Source: Acidobacteriaceae bacterium (GTDB lineage: Bacteria; Acidobacteriota; Terriglobia; Terriglobales; Acidobacteriaceae). Taken from it: a DNA stretch of 64,000 nucleotides. Of this stretch, positions 34,401 through 42,184 are shown piece after piece. The stretch lies in the NCBI GenBank assembly GCA_003139095.1, contig PLHW01000041.1, positions 124,261 through 188,260 of the forward strand. Reading direction: 5' to 3'. Both the position numbers and the translations under genes were made by a program. Each line of letters opens with the position of its first letter. Position 1 is the first letter of the stretch. The notes under the pieces are model-generated. The model was given only the letters and a program-made list of their open reading frames with translations, did not search any database and was not told the origin of the DNA.

Positions 34401-35426
34401 CTACGGCTGATAAATCTGCACGTTGTCGATGACGGGGCCGCCATTCGCCGCCCATCCGCCGATGCAGTAGAGCTGCCCCTTATACACTGCGGACGCGGAG
34501 AAAATGTTGCCTTGCGGCGCTGGAGCCAGCGTCGTCCACTTATTCTTCGAGAGCTGGAACGACTCGTTGAGCGTGTAGTTGAAAAGGCCGCCCACGTCGT
34601 ACAACTTGGTGCCTATCGATCCGTGGCAAGGCGCGTAGCGCGATGCCGGGTCGCTCGCCAGCGTCTTCCACGTATTCGTTGCCGTGTCGTAGCCTTCGTT
34701 GTCGCCGGTGTTGCCTCCGCCATTGGTGCCCCCGTCGGCAACCACAATCGTCGTTCCGATCAGGCCCGCTGCGGACTGCGACTTGTCCACCAGCATCGGC
34801 GCCTCTTCGGTCCAGGTATTGGTCGCGGGATTATAGCTTTCCACCGTCGCGAGGTTGCCGTTCCCGCTCGCGTTGGAGGCACCGCCGATCACATAAATGA
34901 TGTTCTTCTCGACCACGGCTTCGGCGCTGAATCTCGCGGTTGGCATGTCCGCCATGGCAGTCCAGCTTTTGGTCTTGGGGTTGTACGCCCACACGGCATT
35001 CGTCGCCGAGTTGCCCCCATCGCTGGTGCCGCCAAACACGTATAAGACGTTTTTCACCACCGCCGCGCTCGGCGATTCGATCACGGTTGGATACGACACG
35101 CCGGTGCCCCAGGTGTTGGTGACCGGGTTGTAGATTTGCACATCGGCAACTTGCTCGGTGCCGTTGTACCCGCCGACCACGTAGATCTCGTTCTTGAGTA
35201 CGGCCGCGGTCGAGAATGCAAGAGGCGTCGGCATCGCCGCGCCGCTCGTCCACGTGTTGTGGTTCACCGCCGGTGCCTGCGCCTCCCCCGGTTCGGTCTG
35301 CGCCTGCACCCCATCCGCATAAGCCCCCAGCGCGGGCAGTAATATGATCCCGGCCAGAAATAACAGCCCACTTAGCCCGAGAATTACAAATAACCCCTTG
35401 CTGAATTCGCGATAAGACGCTGGCAT
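34401..35426 (-). CDS. Secreted Kelch-repeat protein 4
   Basis: 341 residues from the ATG at 35426 (AGGGGAGG upstream). The N-terminus has one long hydrophobic segment (about 10-35, GLFVILGLSGLLFLAGIILL) that serves as signal peptide or anchor, followed by NHNTWTSGAAMPTPLAFSTA and six Kelch units (NEIYVVGGYNG, NVLYVFGGTSDGG, NIIYVIGGASNASG, TIVVADGGTNGG, KLYDVGGLF, QLYCIGGWAANGG). It ends IDNVQIYQP. It is the first gene of the row and the one nearest the divergent HTH-TPR regulator, 142 bp away. Confidence 0.9.
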   Translation of the reverse strand: MPASYREFSKGLFVILGLSGLLFLAGIILLPALGAYADGVQAQTEPGEAQAPAVNHNTWTSGAAMPTPLAFSTAAVLKNEIYVVGGYNGTEQVADVQIYNPVTNTWGTGVSYPTVIESPSAAVVKNVLYVFGGTSDGGNSATNAVWAYNPKTKSWTAMADMPTARFSAEAVVEKNIIYVIGGASNASGNGNLATVESYNPATNTWTEEAPMLVDKSQSAAGLIGTTIVVADGGTNGGGNTGDNEGYDTATNTWKTLASDPASRYAPCHGSIGTKLYDVGGLFNYTLNESFQLSKNKWTTLAPAPQGNIFSASAVYKGQLYCIGGWAANGGPVIDNVQIYQP

Positions 35427-35568
35427 AAAACCTCCCCTAACATGGTTTAGGTGCAACTTTTTGCAGCTCACTTCCGAGTGTCCCCACACCCGAATCTCGG
35501 CTATAATCGATTGAATTCCTCCCCCGGGGCAATCGACATGAACGGTCAGGAACGGACTTGATCGGACA

Positions 35569-37491
35569 TTGCCCTCAATAGGGAGCTTTTTTACGTCTGC
35601 ACAGTCTCACCGCGACAAACGCCTCGACTCCTGGAAGGAGATTGCTGCCTTTTTTGAGCGCGACGAGCGCACCGTCCGCCGTTGGGAGATCGAGCGCGGC
35701 ATGCCCGTCCACCGCGTCCCCGGCAACGCCCGCGGCGTCGTCTATGCCTTCACCTATGAGTTGGAGGAATGGCTGCAGCGCCCCCAGTCGCAGCAAGAGC
35801 CGCTGGCCGCGCCCGATGCGAGTGGACCCGTCGTCGGCTCAGCGCTGGTCCGAGACTTGGGAGCCGATGCGTCCGTTCCCGACTTTCCTCCGTCGCGTGA
35901 CCCGGAGACAGACCGATCTCCCGAGAGGGTAGCGTCAGGGGTTGGGAATCTCCGTGCGCATTCTCAGCTCCTGCTGTGGCTGATGGCTGGGACATTAGCG
36001 GTCGCCGTCTTTGCCGGTGTCTACTCCTACCGCCAGACCGCCCGTTTCGCCGCCCGCGCCGCCGCACAGCAGCCCACCTCCAACCCGCGCAATCCCCACC
36101 TCGGCCCCGATTCCGTCGCCGTGCTCCCCTTCACCAACGCGCGTGGCGATGCCGGCACCGACTATCTCAGCGATGGCATCACCGAGGCATTGATCGGCAA
36201 CCTCGCCCACCTGCCCCTGCTTAAGGTCAGGCCCCGCGACGCCGTCTTCCGCTACAAAGGAAAAGATGTTGACCTACGGACGATCGGCAGCAATCTCGGC
36301 GTTTCGGTTCTGGTGACCGGGCGAGTCATGTCGCAGGGTGACAACATCGAAGTCAGCGCCGAGCTTACCGACGTTCGCAACAACGCCGAAATCTGGGGGC
36401 GGCACTATACCGGCACAAGCGCCAACATCATCTCCCTGCAACAACAATTGGCCGGCGACATCGCGGACAAATTGCGTTCCACGCTCAGCACCACCGAGCG
36501 GCAGAACGTTACCAACCAGGGCACCCAGGATCCCGAGGCCTATTCGTTGTACTTGAAGGGCCGTTACGCCTGGAACAATCGCAACTTCCCAAAACTACAA
36601 ACCGCAATCTCTTATTTCAATCAGGCCATCGCCAAAGACCCCTCATTCGCGCTGGCTTATTCCGGTATCGCCGACGCTTATTCTGTACTGCCAAATTTTG
36701 GCGGCAATCCCAGCGAAGATTCTCCCAAGTCCAATGCCGCCGCCCGCCGCGCCCTGGAGTTGGACCCGACGCTGGCTCACCCCCATGCCGTTCTCGGCAA
36801 CAACGAAATGCAGTATGACTGGGACTTTGCCGGGGGCGAGGCGGAATTCAAAAAAGCCATCGAACTCGATCCCAACGACGCCACCGCTCACCAGTGGTAT
36901 GCCGAAAACCTGGGCACCATTGGAGGCCGCGAGCCGGAGGCGCTGGCGGAAATCAATCGTGCTCATGAACTGGATCCACTCTCTCCCATCATCACTCGCG
37001 TCAAGGGAAGCGTTCTGGTCTCCGCGCGAAAGTTTGACGAGGCCATCGCCATCTGCAAAAAACTGGAAAATGACGACCCCACCTTCGCCCTCGCCCACGA
37101 CTGCCTGGGCTGGGCCTATTGGGGAAAACACATGTACCCCGAGATGGTTGAGGAATGGAAGACTTATAGCTTGCTCACCGGCAATCGCAGAGATGTTGAG
37201 TTCGGTAATGCCATCGAGCGAGGATTTCAATCTGGCGGATGGCGGGGCGCACTCACCCATGCCGCTGCGTTCTTCGAAGCCCAGCGCGCGATCGGCTACG
37301 AATCTCCACTCCAGATTGCCCGTTACTACGCCGATCTCGGCGACAAAGAGCGCGCCTTTCAATGGCTCGATATAGCCTATCGCGAGCACGACTGGCTGCT
37401 CGAGGGTTTGAATACTCTAAGCCAGTTAGACCCTCTGCGCTCCGATCCGCGCTTTGCGGAACTAGTCCGCAAAGTCGGCCTGCCCAAATAA
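35569..37491 (+). CDS. Transmembrane HTH-TolB-like-TPR regulator
   Basis: 640 residues. Residues about 17-70 (RLDSWKEIAAFFERDERTVR, then RWEIERGMPVHR) are a MerR/HTH_17-like DNA-binding domain. After a linker comes one membrane segment (about 130-152, LLLWLMAGTLAVAVFAGVYS), then a FlgO/TolB N-like domain (about 180-300, SVAVLPFTNARGDAGTDYLS), then TPR repeats to the end (ELDPTLAHPHAVLGNNEM, IELDPNDATAHQWYAENLG). The plan is that of a ToxR/CadC-like one-component membrane regulator sensing the periplasm. The start is a TTG; no better in-frame codon is present. A TATAAT at 35502 may be its -10. Divergent position suggests it controls the Kelch row; that is inference. Confidence 0.82.
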   Translation: MPSIGSFFTSAQSHRDKRLDSWKEIAAFFERDERTVRRWEIERGMPVHRVPGNARGVVYAFTYELEEWLQRPQSQQEPLAAPDASGPVVGSALVRDLGADASVPDFPPSRDPETDRSPERVASGVGNLRAHSQLLLWLMAGTLAVAVFAGVYSYRQTARFAARAAAQQPTSNPRNPHLGPDSVAVLPFTNARGDAGTDYLSDGITEALIGNLAHLPLLKVRPRDAVFRYKGKDVDLRTIGSNLGVSVLVTGRVMSQGDNIEVSAELTDVRNNAEIWGRHYTGTSANIISLQQQLAGDIADKLRSTLSTTERQNVTNQGTQDPEAYSLYLKGRYAWNNRNFPKLQTAISYFNQAIAKDPSFALAYSGIADAYSVLPNFGGNPSEDSPKSNAAARRALELDPTLAHPHAVLGNNEMQYDWDFAGGEAEFKKAIELDPNDATAHQWYAENLGTIGGREPEALAEINRAHELDPLSPIITRVKGSVLVSARKFDEAIAICKKLENDDPTFALAHDCLGWAYWGKHMYPEMVEEWKTYSLLTGNRRDVEFGNAIERGFQSGGWRGALTHAAAFFEAQRAIGYESPLQIARYYADLGDKERAFQWLDIAYREHDWLLEGLNTLSQLDPLRSDPRFAELVRKVGLPK

Positions 37492-37502
37492 CCGTAGCGC
37501 CG

Positions 37503-37530
37503 GCCCCGCGATTACGGGGCGTCACGCCCC
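37503..37530. repeat. Two mutually exclusive GC hairpins after the TPR regulator
   Basis: GCCCCG pairs with CGGGGC around cgatta; alternatively GGGGCGT pairs with ACGCCCC immediately after. There is no T-run, so termination is doubtful. It lies 10 bp beyond the regulator's stop codon. Confidence 0.4.
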
Positions 37531-37559
37531 CGCACCCCATCGAAATGCCCCGCCCTTTC

Positions 37560-37588
37560 TTGACAGTCTCTTTTTCCACATTTAACCT
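37560..37588 (+). promoter_or_regulatory. Candidate sigma-70 promoter of the yceD-rpmF-plsX-fabD operon
   Basis: A perfect TTGACA (37560-37565) is followed after 17 bases by TAACCT (37583-37588), a weak -10 with three of six consensus positions. It lies 85 bp before the yceD start in an AT-rich pocket, the only such pocket in this gap. Confidence 0.5.
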
Positions 37589-37672
37589 TAAGCTTTGCTC
37601 CCCGAGAGACTTTCTTCTCCGTGCGTGCTTCCGCGGGCCTTCGCGGTATCGGGTGGGACGGCGGGGGTGCCG

Positions 37673-38224
37673 ATGTTTATCGAAATTAAGGAGTTGGAGC
37701 TTCACCCCGTCGATTTTCGGGAGGATTTTGCTCCCGGAGCGATCGACTTGGGCGAAGAGGTAAAGCAACGGTCCTTATTATTAAGTCAGGGCCGCGCCGA
37801 TCTCGTCGAGGAGCACCACGGCAGGCACAAGGTCGTGCAGGACATCCGGGTCAAGGGCAGTCTGGAGACGAGCCTCGAAGTCCCCTGCGCGCGCTGCCTC
37901 GAACCGGTCGTTTTCCCGGTGCAACGCAGTTTTGATCTGATCTATCGCCCGCTCGGAACCGATGCCGGCCACGAAGAGCTTTCCGTGACCGATGCCGAGG
38001 CCGAGATTGGTTATTATCAGGGAGGCGGCCTTCTGCTCGAAGACGCGTTGCGCGAGCAGGTGCTGCTTTCGGTGCCTTTGAAAACCGTCTGCCGCGAAGA
38101 TTGCAAAGGTTTCTGCCCGCATTGCGGCCGCAACTTGAACGAAGGCGAATGCTCTTGCTCGGACGAAGTCGAAGATCCGCGCTGGGCCGCGCTGAAAGAA
38201 ATACGAAGTAAACTGGAACAATAA
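37673..38224 (+). CDS. yceD: YceD/DUF177 family protein
   Basis: 183 residues. This family is nearly always encoded just before rpmF and is linked to 23S rRNA accumulation in bacteria and plastids. The family signature VPCARCLEPV (about 70) and a C-terminal zinc-type cysteine set CREDCKGFCPHCGRNLNEGE are both present. The ATG at 37673 has GGGGGT upstream and gives the expected start MFIEIKELEL; the frame is open further upstream without similarity. It heads the operon yceD-rpmF-plsX-fabD. Confidence 0.9.
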   Translation: MFIEIKELELHPVDFREDFAPGAIDLGEEVKQRSLLLSQGRADLVEEHHGRHKVVQDIRVKGSLETSLEVPCARCLEPVVFPVQRSFDLIYRPLGTDAGHEELSVTDAEAEIGYYQGGGLLLEDALREQVLLSVPLKTVCREDCKGFCPHCGRNLNEGECSCSDEVEDPRWAALKEIRSKLEQ

Positions 38225-38228
38225 CCTG

Positions 38229-38309
38229 GCTCCAAGCTTCAAGCTGCAGGCTCTCAGCTAAACCGGTTTCCCTGAGAGCTTGGAGCTTGGAGCTGAGAGC
38301 TTCCGAAGG
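38229..38309. repeat. Word-repeat hairpin between yceD and rpmF
   Basis: The left arm has GCTCCAAGCTTCAAGCTG and GGCTCTCAGC, the right arm TGAGAGCTTGGAGCTTGGAG and CTGAGAGC, complementary over most of their length around a loop of about 14 bases (taaaccggtttccc). It ends just before the rpmF ribosome site GAAGGA, inside the operon. Confidence 0.8.
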
Positions 38310-38316
38310 AATCATC

Positions 38317-38502
38317 ATGCCGAATCCAAAACGCCGACACTCCCAAAAGCGCACCTCCACTCGCCGCGCCCATGACTCGCTCTCCAGGCTCTCGCTCTCC
38401 GAGTGTCCCAACTGCCACGAGCAGAAACTGCCGCACCGCGCCTGCGCCAAGTGCGGCTACTACAAGGGCCGCGAAGTTCTTGAGGTCGAAGAGAAGTCCT
38501 AG
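38317..38502 (+). CDS. rpmF: 50S ribosomal protein L32
   Basis: 61 residues. The start MPNPKRRHSQKRTSTRRAHD is the invariant basic N-terminus of bL32, and CPNCHEQK with CAKCGYYKGREV supplies four cysteines for one zinc, so this is the zinc-binding form of L32. GAAGGA precedes the ATG. It lies 12 bp from plsX, the usual arrangement linking ribosome and membrane lipid synthesis. Confidence 0.97.
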   Translation: MPNPKRRHSQKRTSTRRAHDSLSRLSLSECPNCHEQKLPHRACAKCGYYKGREVLEVEEKS

Positions 38503-38514
38503 TTTCCTCCCTTC

Positions 38515-39537
38515 ATGCCTAGCGTAATCGCTCTGGATGCGATGGGGTCCGACAAGGCGCCGAAGCCCGAAATCGAAGGCGCCTTGCAGGCGGCGCGCCA
38601 CCACGGCGTGCGCGTCCTGCTCGTCGGTCCCGCAGATCGTCTGCGCGCCGATCTCGCCCGCTACCCCGGCGCCGCGCGCCTTCCCGTCGAAGTCGTTCAC
38701 GCCAGCGAAGTCATCACCATGGACGACAAAGTCGACGCCATCCGCGGCAAGCGCGATTCCTCCATCCGCGTCGGTCTGCGCCTGGTGCGCGATGGCCTCG
38801 CCGATGGTTTCGTCACCGCCGGCAACACCGGCGCCGCCATGGCTACCGCCAAAGTCGTCCTCGGCGCTCTGCCCGGCGTCGATCGTCCCGCGCTCGCAGC
38901 CGCCTTTCCCACCGCGCTCAACACCGCCGCCGTTCTCCTCGACGTTGGCGCCAATGTCGATTGCACCGCGCAAAATCTCGAGCAGTTCGCCGTCATGGGC
39001 CACATCTATTACCGCACCATCTTCGGAATGAAAAGTCCCCGCGTCGGCCTCCTCTCCATCGGCGAAGAAGAAAGCAAAGGCAACGACCTCACCCGCGAAG
39101 CGTTTCAGCTTTTAAAGCGCCTGCCCATCCAGTTCGTCGGCAACGTCGAAGGCCGCGACCTCTATAACGGGCACGTCGACGTCATCGTCGCCGACGGCTT
39201 TGTCGGCAACGTCGCCCTCAAAACTTCCGAAGGCGTCGCCAAACTCGTGCGCACGGTTCTCAAAGAGACCCTGAAGTCCACCATCACGCGCCAGGTCGGC
39301 GCCTATCTTTCGCGCCACGCGTTTTCCGATTTCAAAAAACGCCTCGATCACACCGAATACGGCGGCGCTCCGCTTCTCGGCATAAAAGGCGTCTGCATCA
39401 TTACTCACGGCTCGTCCAATACCAACGCCATCAAGAACGCAATCCGTGTAGCCGCCGAATTCGCCGAAGGCAAAGTAAACGAAACCATCGAGCGCGAACT
39501 GTCAGGCCTGCGAGCCATGGCCGGCGCAACAGTTTGA
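38515..39537 (+). CDS. plsX: Phosphate acyltransferase PlsX
   Basis: 340 residues, usual family length. PlsX converts acyl-ACP to acyl-phosphate for the first acylation of glycerol-3-phosphate, at the inner face of the membrane. Family blocks: [20 protein letters not shown] at the N-terminus, the phosphate/ligand loop [30 protein letters not shown], and the C-terminal [19 protein letters not shown] and [20 protein letters not shown]. It follows rpmF by 12 bp. fabH, often next in this operon, is absent; a repeat hairpin array and fabD follow instead. Confidence 0.95.
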   Translation: MPSVIALDAMGSDKAPKPEIEGALQAARHHGVRVLLVGPADRLRADLARYPGAARLPVEVVHASEVITMDDKVDAIRGKRDSSIRVGLRLVRDGLADGFVTAGNTGAAMATAKVVLGALPGVDRPALAAAFPTALNTAAVLLDVGANVDCTAQNLEQFAVMGHIYYRTIFGMKSPRVGLLSIGEEESKGNDLTREAFQLLKRLPIQFVGNVEGRDLYNGHVDVIVADGFVGNVALKTSEGVAKLVRTVLKETLKSTITRQVGAYLSRHAFSDFKKRLDHTEYGGAPLLGIKGVCIITHGSSNTNAIKNAIRVAAEFAEGKVNETIERELSGLRAMAGATV

Positions 39538-39697
39538 AGTTTCAAAGTTTCAAAGTTTCATATTTTCAAGGTTCCAGAGTTTCAAGGTTTCAGAGTTTCA
39601 GAGTTTCAGAGTTGCAAGATTTCAAGGCTCCTCGCGGGTCTAGAACGTTGAAACCTTGAAGCCTTGAAACTTTGAAACCTTGAAACCTTGAAATCTC
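39538..39697. repeat. Inverted TTTCAAGG/CCTTGAAA word array between plsX and fabD
   Basis: The left arm (about 39538-39625) has about ten imperfect copies of GTTTCAAA / GTTTCAGA; the loop is CTCGCGGGTCTAGAAC; the right arm (about 39646-39692) has GTTGAAACCTTGAAGCC and repeated CCTTGAAACTTTGAAA, the reverse complement of the left words. The same array family occurs at 60572 and 61113. It would be transcribed with plsX-fabD. Confidence 0.88.
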
Positions 39698-39705
39698 GCT
39701 TCCCT

Positions 39706-40656
39706 ATGACAAACTCGTCCATCACATTCCTCTTTCCCGGCCAAGGCTCCCAATCCGTCGGGATGGGCAAAGAACTCGCCCAAAATCACGCCGTCGCGCA
39801 CCAGACTTTCGAAGAAGCCGACGAAGCCCTCGGCTATAAACTCTCCGACCTCTGCTTCGAGGGCCCCGAAGAAAAACTCAAGCTCACCGAAATCACCCAG
39901 CCCGCAATCCTCACCGCCTCCGTCGCCGCCTGGCGCGTGCTCCATGAAAAAGGCATCAAGCCCGCTTTCGTCGCCGGCCACAGCCTCGGAGAATATTCCG
40001 CCCACGTCGCCGCCGGCACGCTCTCCTTCGCCGACGCCGTCCGCACCGTCCGCAATCGCGGCAAATACATGCAGGAGGCCGTCCCCGTCGGTGTCGGCGC
40101 CATGGCCGCCATCCTCGGCATGTCGCTCACGCAAGTCAGCAAGATTGCCGCCGAGTCCGCCGCCGGAGAAGTCTGCCAAGCCGCTAACATCAACTCGCCC
40201 GAGCAAATCGTAATCTCCGGCAACACCGGCGCCGTCGCCCGCGCCATTCAACTCGCCGCCGAACGCGGCGCTAAAAAGGCCGTCAGCCTTCCCGTCAGCG
40301 CACCCTTCCATTGCGCATTAATGCAGCCCGCGCAAGATCGTCTCGCCGTCGATCTCCGCGCCCTGACGTTTGAAAATCCATCCTGCCCAGTGATTTGTAA
40401 CGTTGATGCAACGGCGGTGACTTCGCCGGAAGCCGCGCGCGACGCCCTCATTCGCCAGGTCACCGGCGCCGTCCGTTGGGAAGAATCCGTCCGCCAGTTG
40501 ATCGACGGCGGCGCCGCCCTCTTCATCGAAGTCGGTCCCGGCAAAGTTTTATGGGGATTAATGCGCCAAATCGACCGCTCCAAAACCTGCCTCACGGTCG
40601 GCGATGAAGCCTCGCTCCAGAAGTCCCTGACGAATCTCTCAGTCTCCGCCGCCTAA
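39706..40656 (+). CDS. fabD: Malonyl-CoA:ACP transacylase
   Basis: 316 residues from the ATG at 39706. It transfers malonyl from CoA to acyl carrier protein for fatty-acid elongation. ITFLFPGQGSQSVGMGKELA is the N-terminal block, Ser93 in GHSLGEYSAH the nucleophile, His in LPVSAPFHCALM (about 205) its partner, and the C-terminal EVGPGKVLWGLMRQI the end block. Cytoplasmic. It follows plsX after a 168 bp gap filled with the word-repeat hairpin. fabH, fabG and acpP are not adjacent. Confidence 0.95.
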   Translation: MTNSSITFLFPGQGSQSVGMGKELAQNHAVAHQTFEEADEALGYKLSDLCFEGPEEKLKLTEITQPAILTASVAAWRVLHEKGIKPAFVAGHSLGEYSAHVAAGTLSFADAVRTVRNRGKYMQEAVPVGVGAMAAILGMSLTQVSKIAAESAAGEVCQAANINSPEQIVISGNTGAVARAIQLAAERGAKKAVSLPVSAPFHCALMQPAQDRLAVDLRALTFENPSCPVICNVDATAVTSPEAARDALIRQVTGAVRWEESVRQLIDGGAALFIEVGPGKVLWGLMRQIDRSKTCLTVGDEASLQKSLTNLSVSAA

Positions 40657-40674
40657 GAAAGGAATTGGGCATTC

Positions 40675-40740
40675 CGGTAACGGCGATTGGCAACCGGAAA
40701 CTGATTTACTGAGAACTGACAACTGACAGCTGAGAACTCT
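40675..40740. repeat. ACTGAGAACTGACAACTG word array after fabD
   Basis: TTCCGGTAACGGCGATTGGC and CAACCGGAA form a short stem, followed by the words CTGAGAACTGACAACTGA and CAGCTGAGAAC. It belongs to the same word family as 1724 and 3818. It lies between the convergent genes fabD and the gene at 40743. Confidence 0.7.
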
Positions 40741-40742
40741 CT

Positions 40743-41189
40743 TCAGTACGGATACACCGTAATCGTCTTGTCCGATTTCTCCACGAACATGCGCGCGTGC
40801 TCGGCGCGATCGTTCACCACCACCTCCACGATCACTCCGCCGCCGCCAAACGTCTTCGTGTCCGCCGACCCGTAAATCCGAAACGTCTTGATCAATCCCC
40901 ACTCCCCGCCCGGTCCCCAGTCGCGGTAAAAATCCGCATACGCATACTGCTTGTATTTTTGCGGATGCTGCCGCCACTCCGCATCGTTGAAATAAATCGC
41001 GTACGCCGACTCGTAATCCTGTTTTCCGAGCGCCGCAAAAAAGTGGCTGATCACCCGCTCTTCCGGCCAGTTGCGGTACATCCACCCGAGCACGGCGATC
41101 ACGATCACAACCACAATCGCCGCGACTATCTTGATCTTGCGCCGCCGCGCACGCGCCACATCAAACGGCTTGGCATCGAGCAATGTCAT
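40743..41189 (-). CDS. Small membrane-anchored protein of unknown function
   Basis: 148 residues. After 18 mostly basic residues (ARARRRKIK) comes one membrane helix (about 19-37, IVAAIVVVIVIAVLGWMYRN), giving an inside-to-outside anchor. The exposed domain, HFFAALGKQDYESAYAIYFN to EVVVNDRAEHARMFVEKSD, has the helix-then-beta-sheet plan of NTF2-like/DUF4878-type domains, with DWGPGGEWGLIKTFRIYGSA as its middle strands. No catalytic motif. Role unknown. It is a single gene convergent with fabD. Confidence 0.65.
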   Translation of the reverse strand: MTLLDAKPFDVARARRRKIKIVAAIVVVIVIAVLGWMYRNWPEERVISHFFAALGKQDYESAYAIYFNDAEWRQHPQKYKQYAYADFYRDWGPGGEWGLIKTFRIYGSADTKTFGGGGVIVEVVVNDRAEHARMFVEKSDKTITVYPY

Positions 41190-41296
41190 AGTTCCGTTAT
41201 AGTCCTATCAACGCCCTGCCCCAAGCATATCGGATTTCCCAATCGAAAAGGTAGAGCCGGCGCGATCTCGCATTGTCCTGCTCTTGTCCCTCCGTT

Positions 41297-41402
41297 GGTT
41301 TCCCCGGCGGCTCCGTGGGTTTCCTCGGCGGACTCTGCGGGTTTCCTCCGCGCACTCAGCGGGTTCAAGGCCTTCCCCGTGTTACCCCGTGTACCCCGTG
41401 GT
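41297..41402. repeat. Degenerate tandem repeat of about 21 bp, then a 9 bp repeat
   Basis: Three units begin GGTTTCCCCGGCGG, GGTTTCCTCGGCGG and GGTTTCCTCCGCGC at about 41297, 41318 and 41339. They are followed at about 41376-41402 by three 9-10 bp units of ACCCCGTGT type. It lies in the 360 bp gene-free stretch 41190-41549, where nothing else was seen. Confidence 0.7.
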
Positions 41403-41549
41403 TCACGCTCTTGATTTCGCCCGCTCGATGCCCCGATTCATCACAATCCTTCCGTGACGGCGCGCATAGCTTCCTCGCCCGCCCCGCGCTACTCTGATTC
41501 CACTCCCTGAACTTTCCTCGGTTCATTCCCTTCAGAAACGAGATCTACG

Positions 41550-42182
41550 ATGCGTGCGTCCCGACGACTCTCATTCGCCGCGCTAGCCTGCGTGGCCCTT
41601 ATGGTCCCATTCGCCTTCGCCTCCGATGTGTCCTCCGACCAGGCCACCGCCGAGCGCCTTCTCGGTCCTCAGTGGCAGCAGATTTCCCGCCGCGCCGGAA
41701 TGATCTTCACCGCCACCGTCCTCGGCCCCGATCCCCAATCGCCGAGCGCGTCGTCAACAGGTGGCCCGAGCCCGGTCTTGCGAACAGCCGTCAACGCAAC
41801 GCGATTCTCGCAAACAGCCGCCCAACTCTCCCGCACCATCCCCGCCATCGAACTCCGCTTCCGCATCGACCGCCCCATCGCCGGAGTCCGCGCCGGCCAA
41901 ATCATCACCATCCACCAATGGATCGGCGTCGCCTCTCGTCAGCCCGCGCTGCACGCTGGTGACCGCGTTCTCCTCTTCTTATATCCCCCCAGCCGTCTAG
42001 GCCTCACCAGCCCCGTCGGCGGCGCGCAAGGCCAGATTCGCCTCGACCCCACCGGCCAGCACGTCGCCCAGAATGCGCAGTCAACGATCCTTCACGCGCA
42101 ACCAGGCTCCAGGTCGCCGTCGCGCACTTCGCCCTCCATCACCCAGCTCGAGCGCGCCATCCGCTCTGCCCGAGGAGAATAA
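41550..42182 (+). CDS. Hypothetical exported protein preceding the Ig-like protein
   Basis: 210 residues. Signal peptide MRASRRLSFAALACVALMVP ending near FAFASD. The mature part contains a strand-rich block AIELRFRIDRPIAGVRAGQI then HQWIGVASRQPALHAGDRVL, the pattern of a small beta-sandwich also found in exported proteins paired with matrixin-like proteins. The C-terminal 50 residues are Gln/Ser/Arg-rich and probably unstructured. It lies two bases before the next gene, so the two products are very likely made together and may interact outside the cell. Confidence 0.7.
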   Translation: MRASRRLSFAALACVALMVPFAFASDVSSDQATAERLLGPQWQQISRRAGMIFTATVLGPDPQSPSASSTGGPSPVLRTAVNATRFSQTAAQLSRTIPAIELRFRIDRPIAGVRAGQIITIHQWIGVASRQPALHAGDRVLLFLYPPSRLGLTSPVGGAQGQIRLDPTGQHVAQNAQSTILHAQPGSRSPSRTSPSITQLERAIRSARGE

Positions 42183-42184
42183 TC

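Noticed and set aside
35502-35507. TATAAT before the HTH-TPR regulator as a full promoter
   Set aside because: No acceptable -35 at 16-18 bases upstream; mentioned only as a possible -10.
39538-39697. CRISPR array suspected from the TTTGAAACC repeats
   Set aside because: Units are 8-10 bases with no fixed spacers and an inverted second arm; no cas genes.
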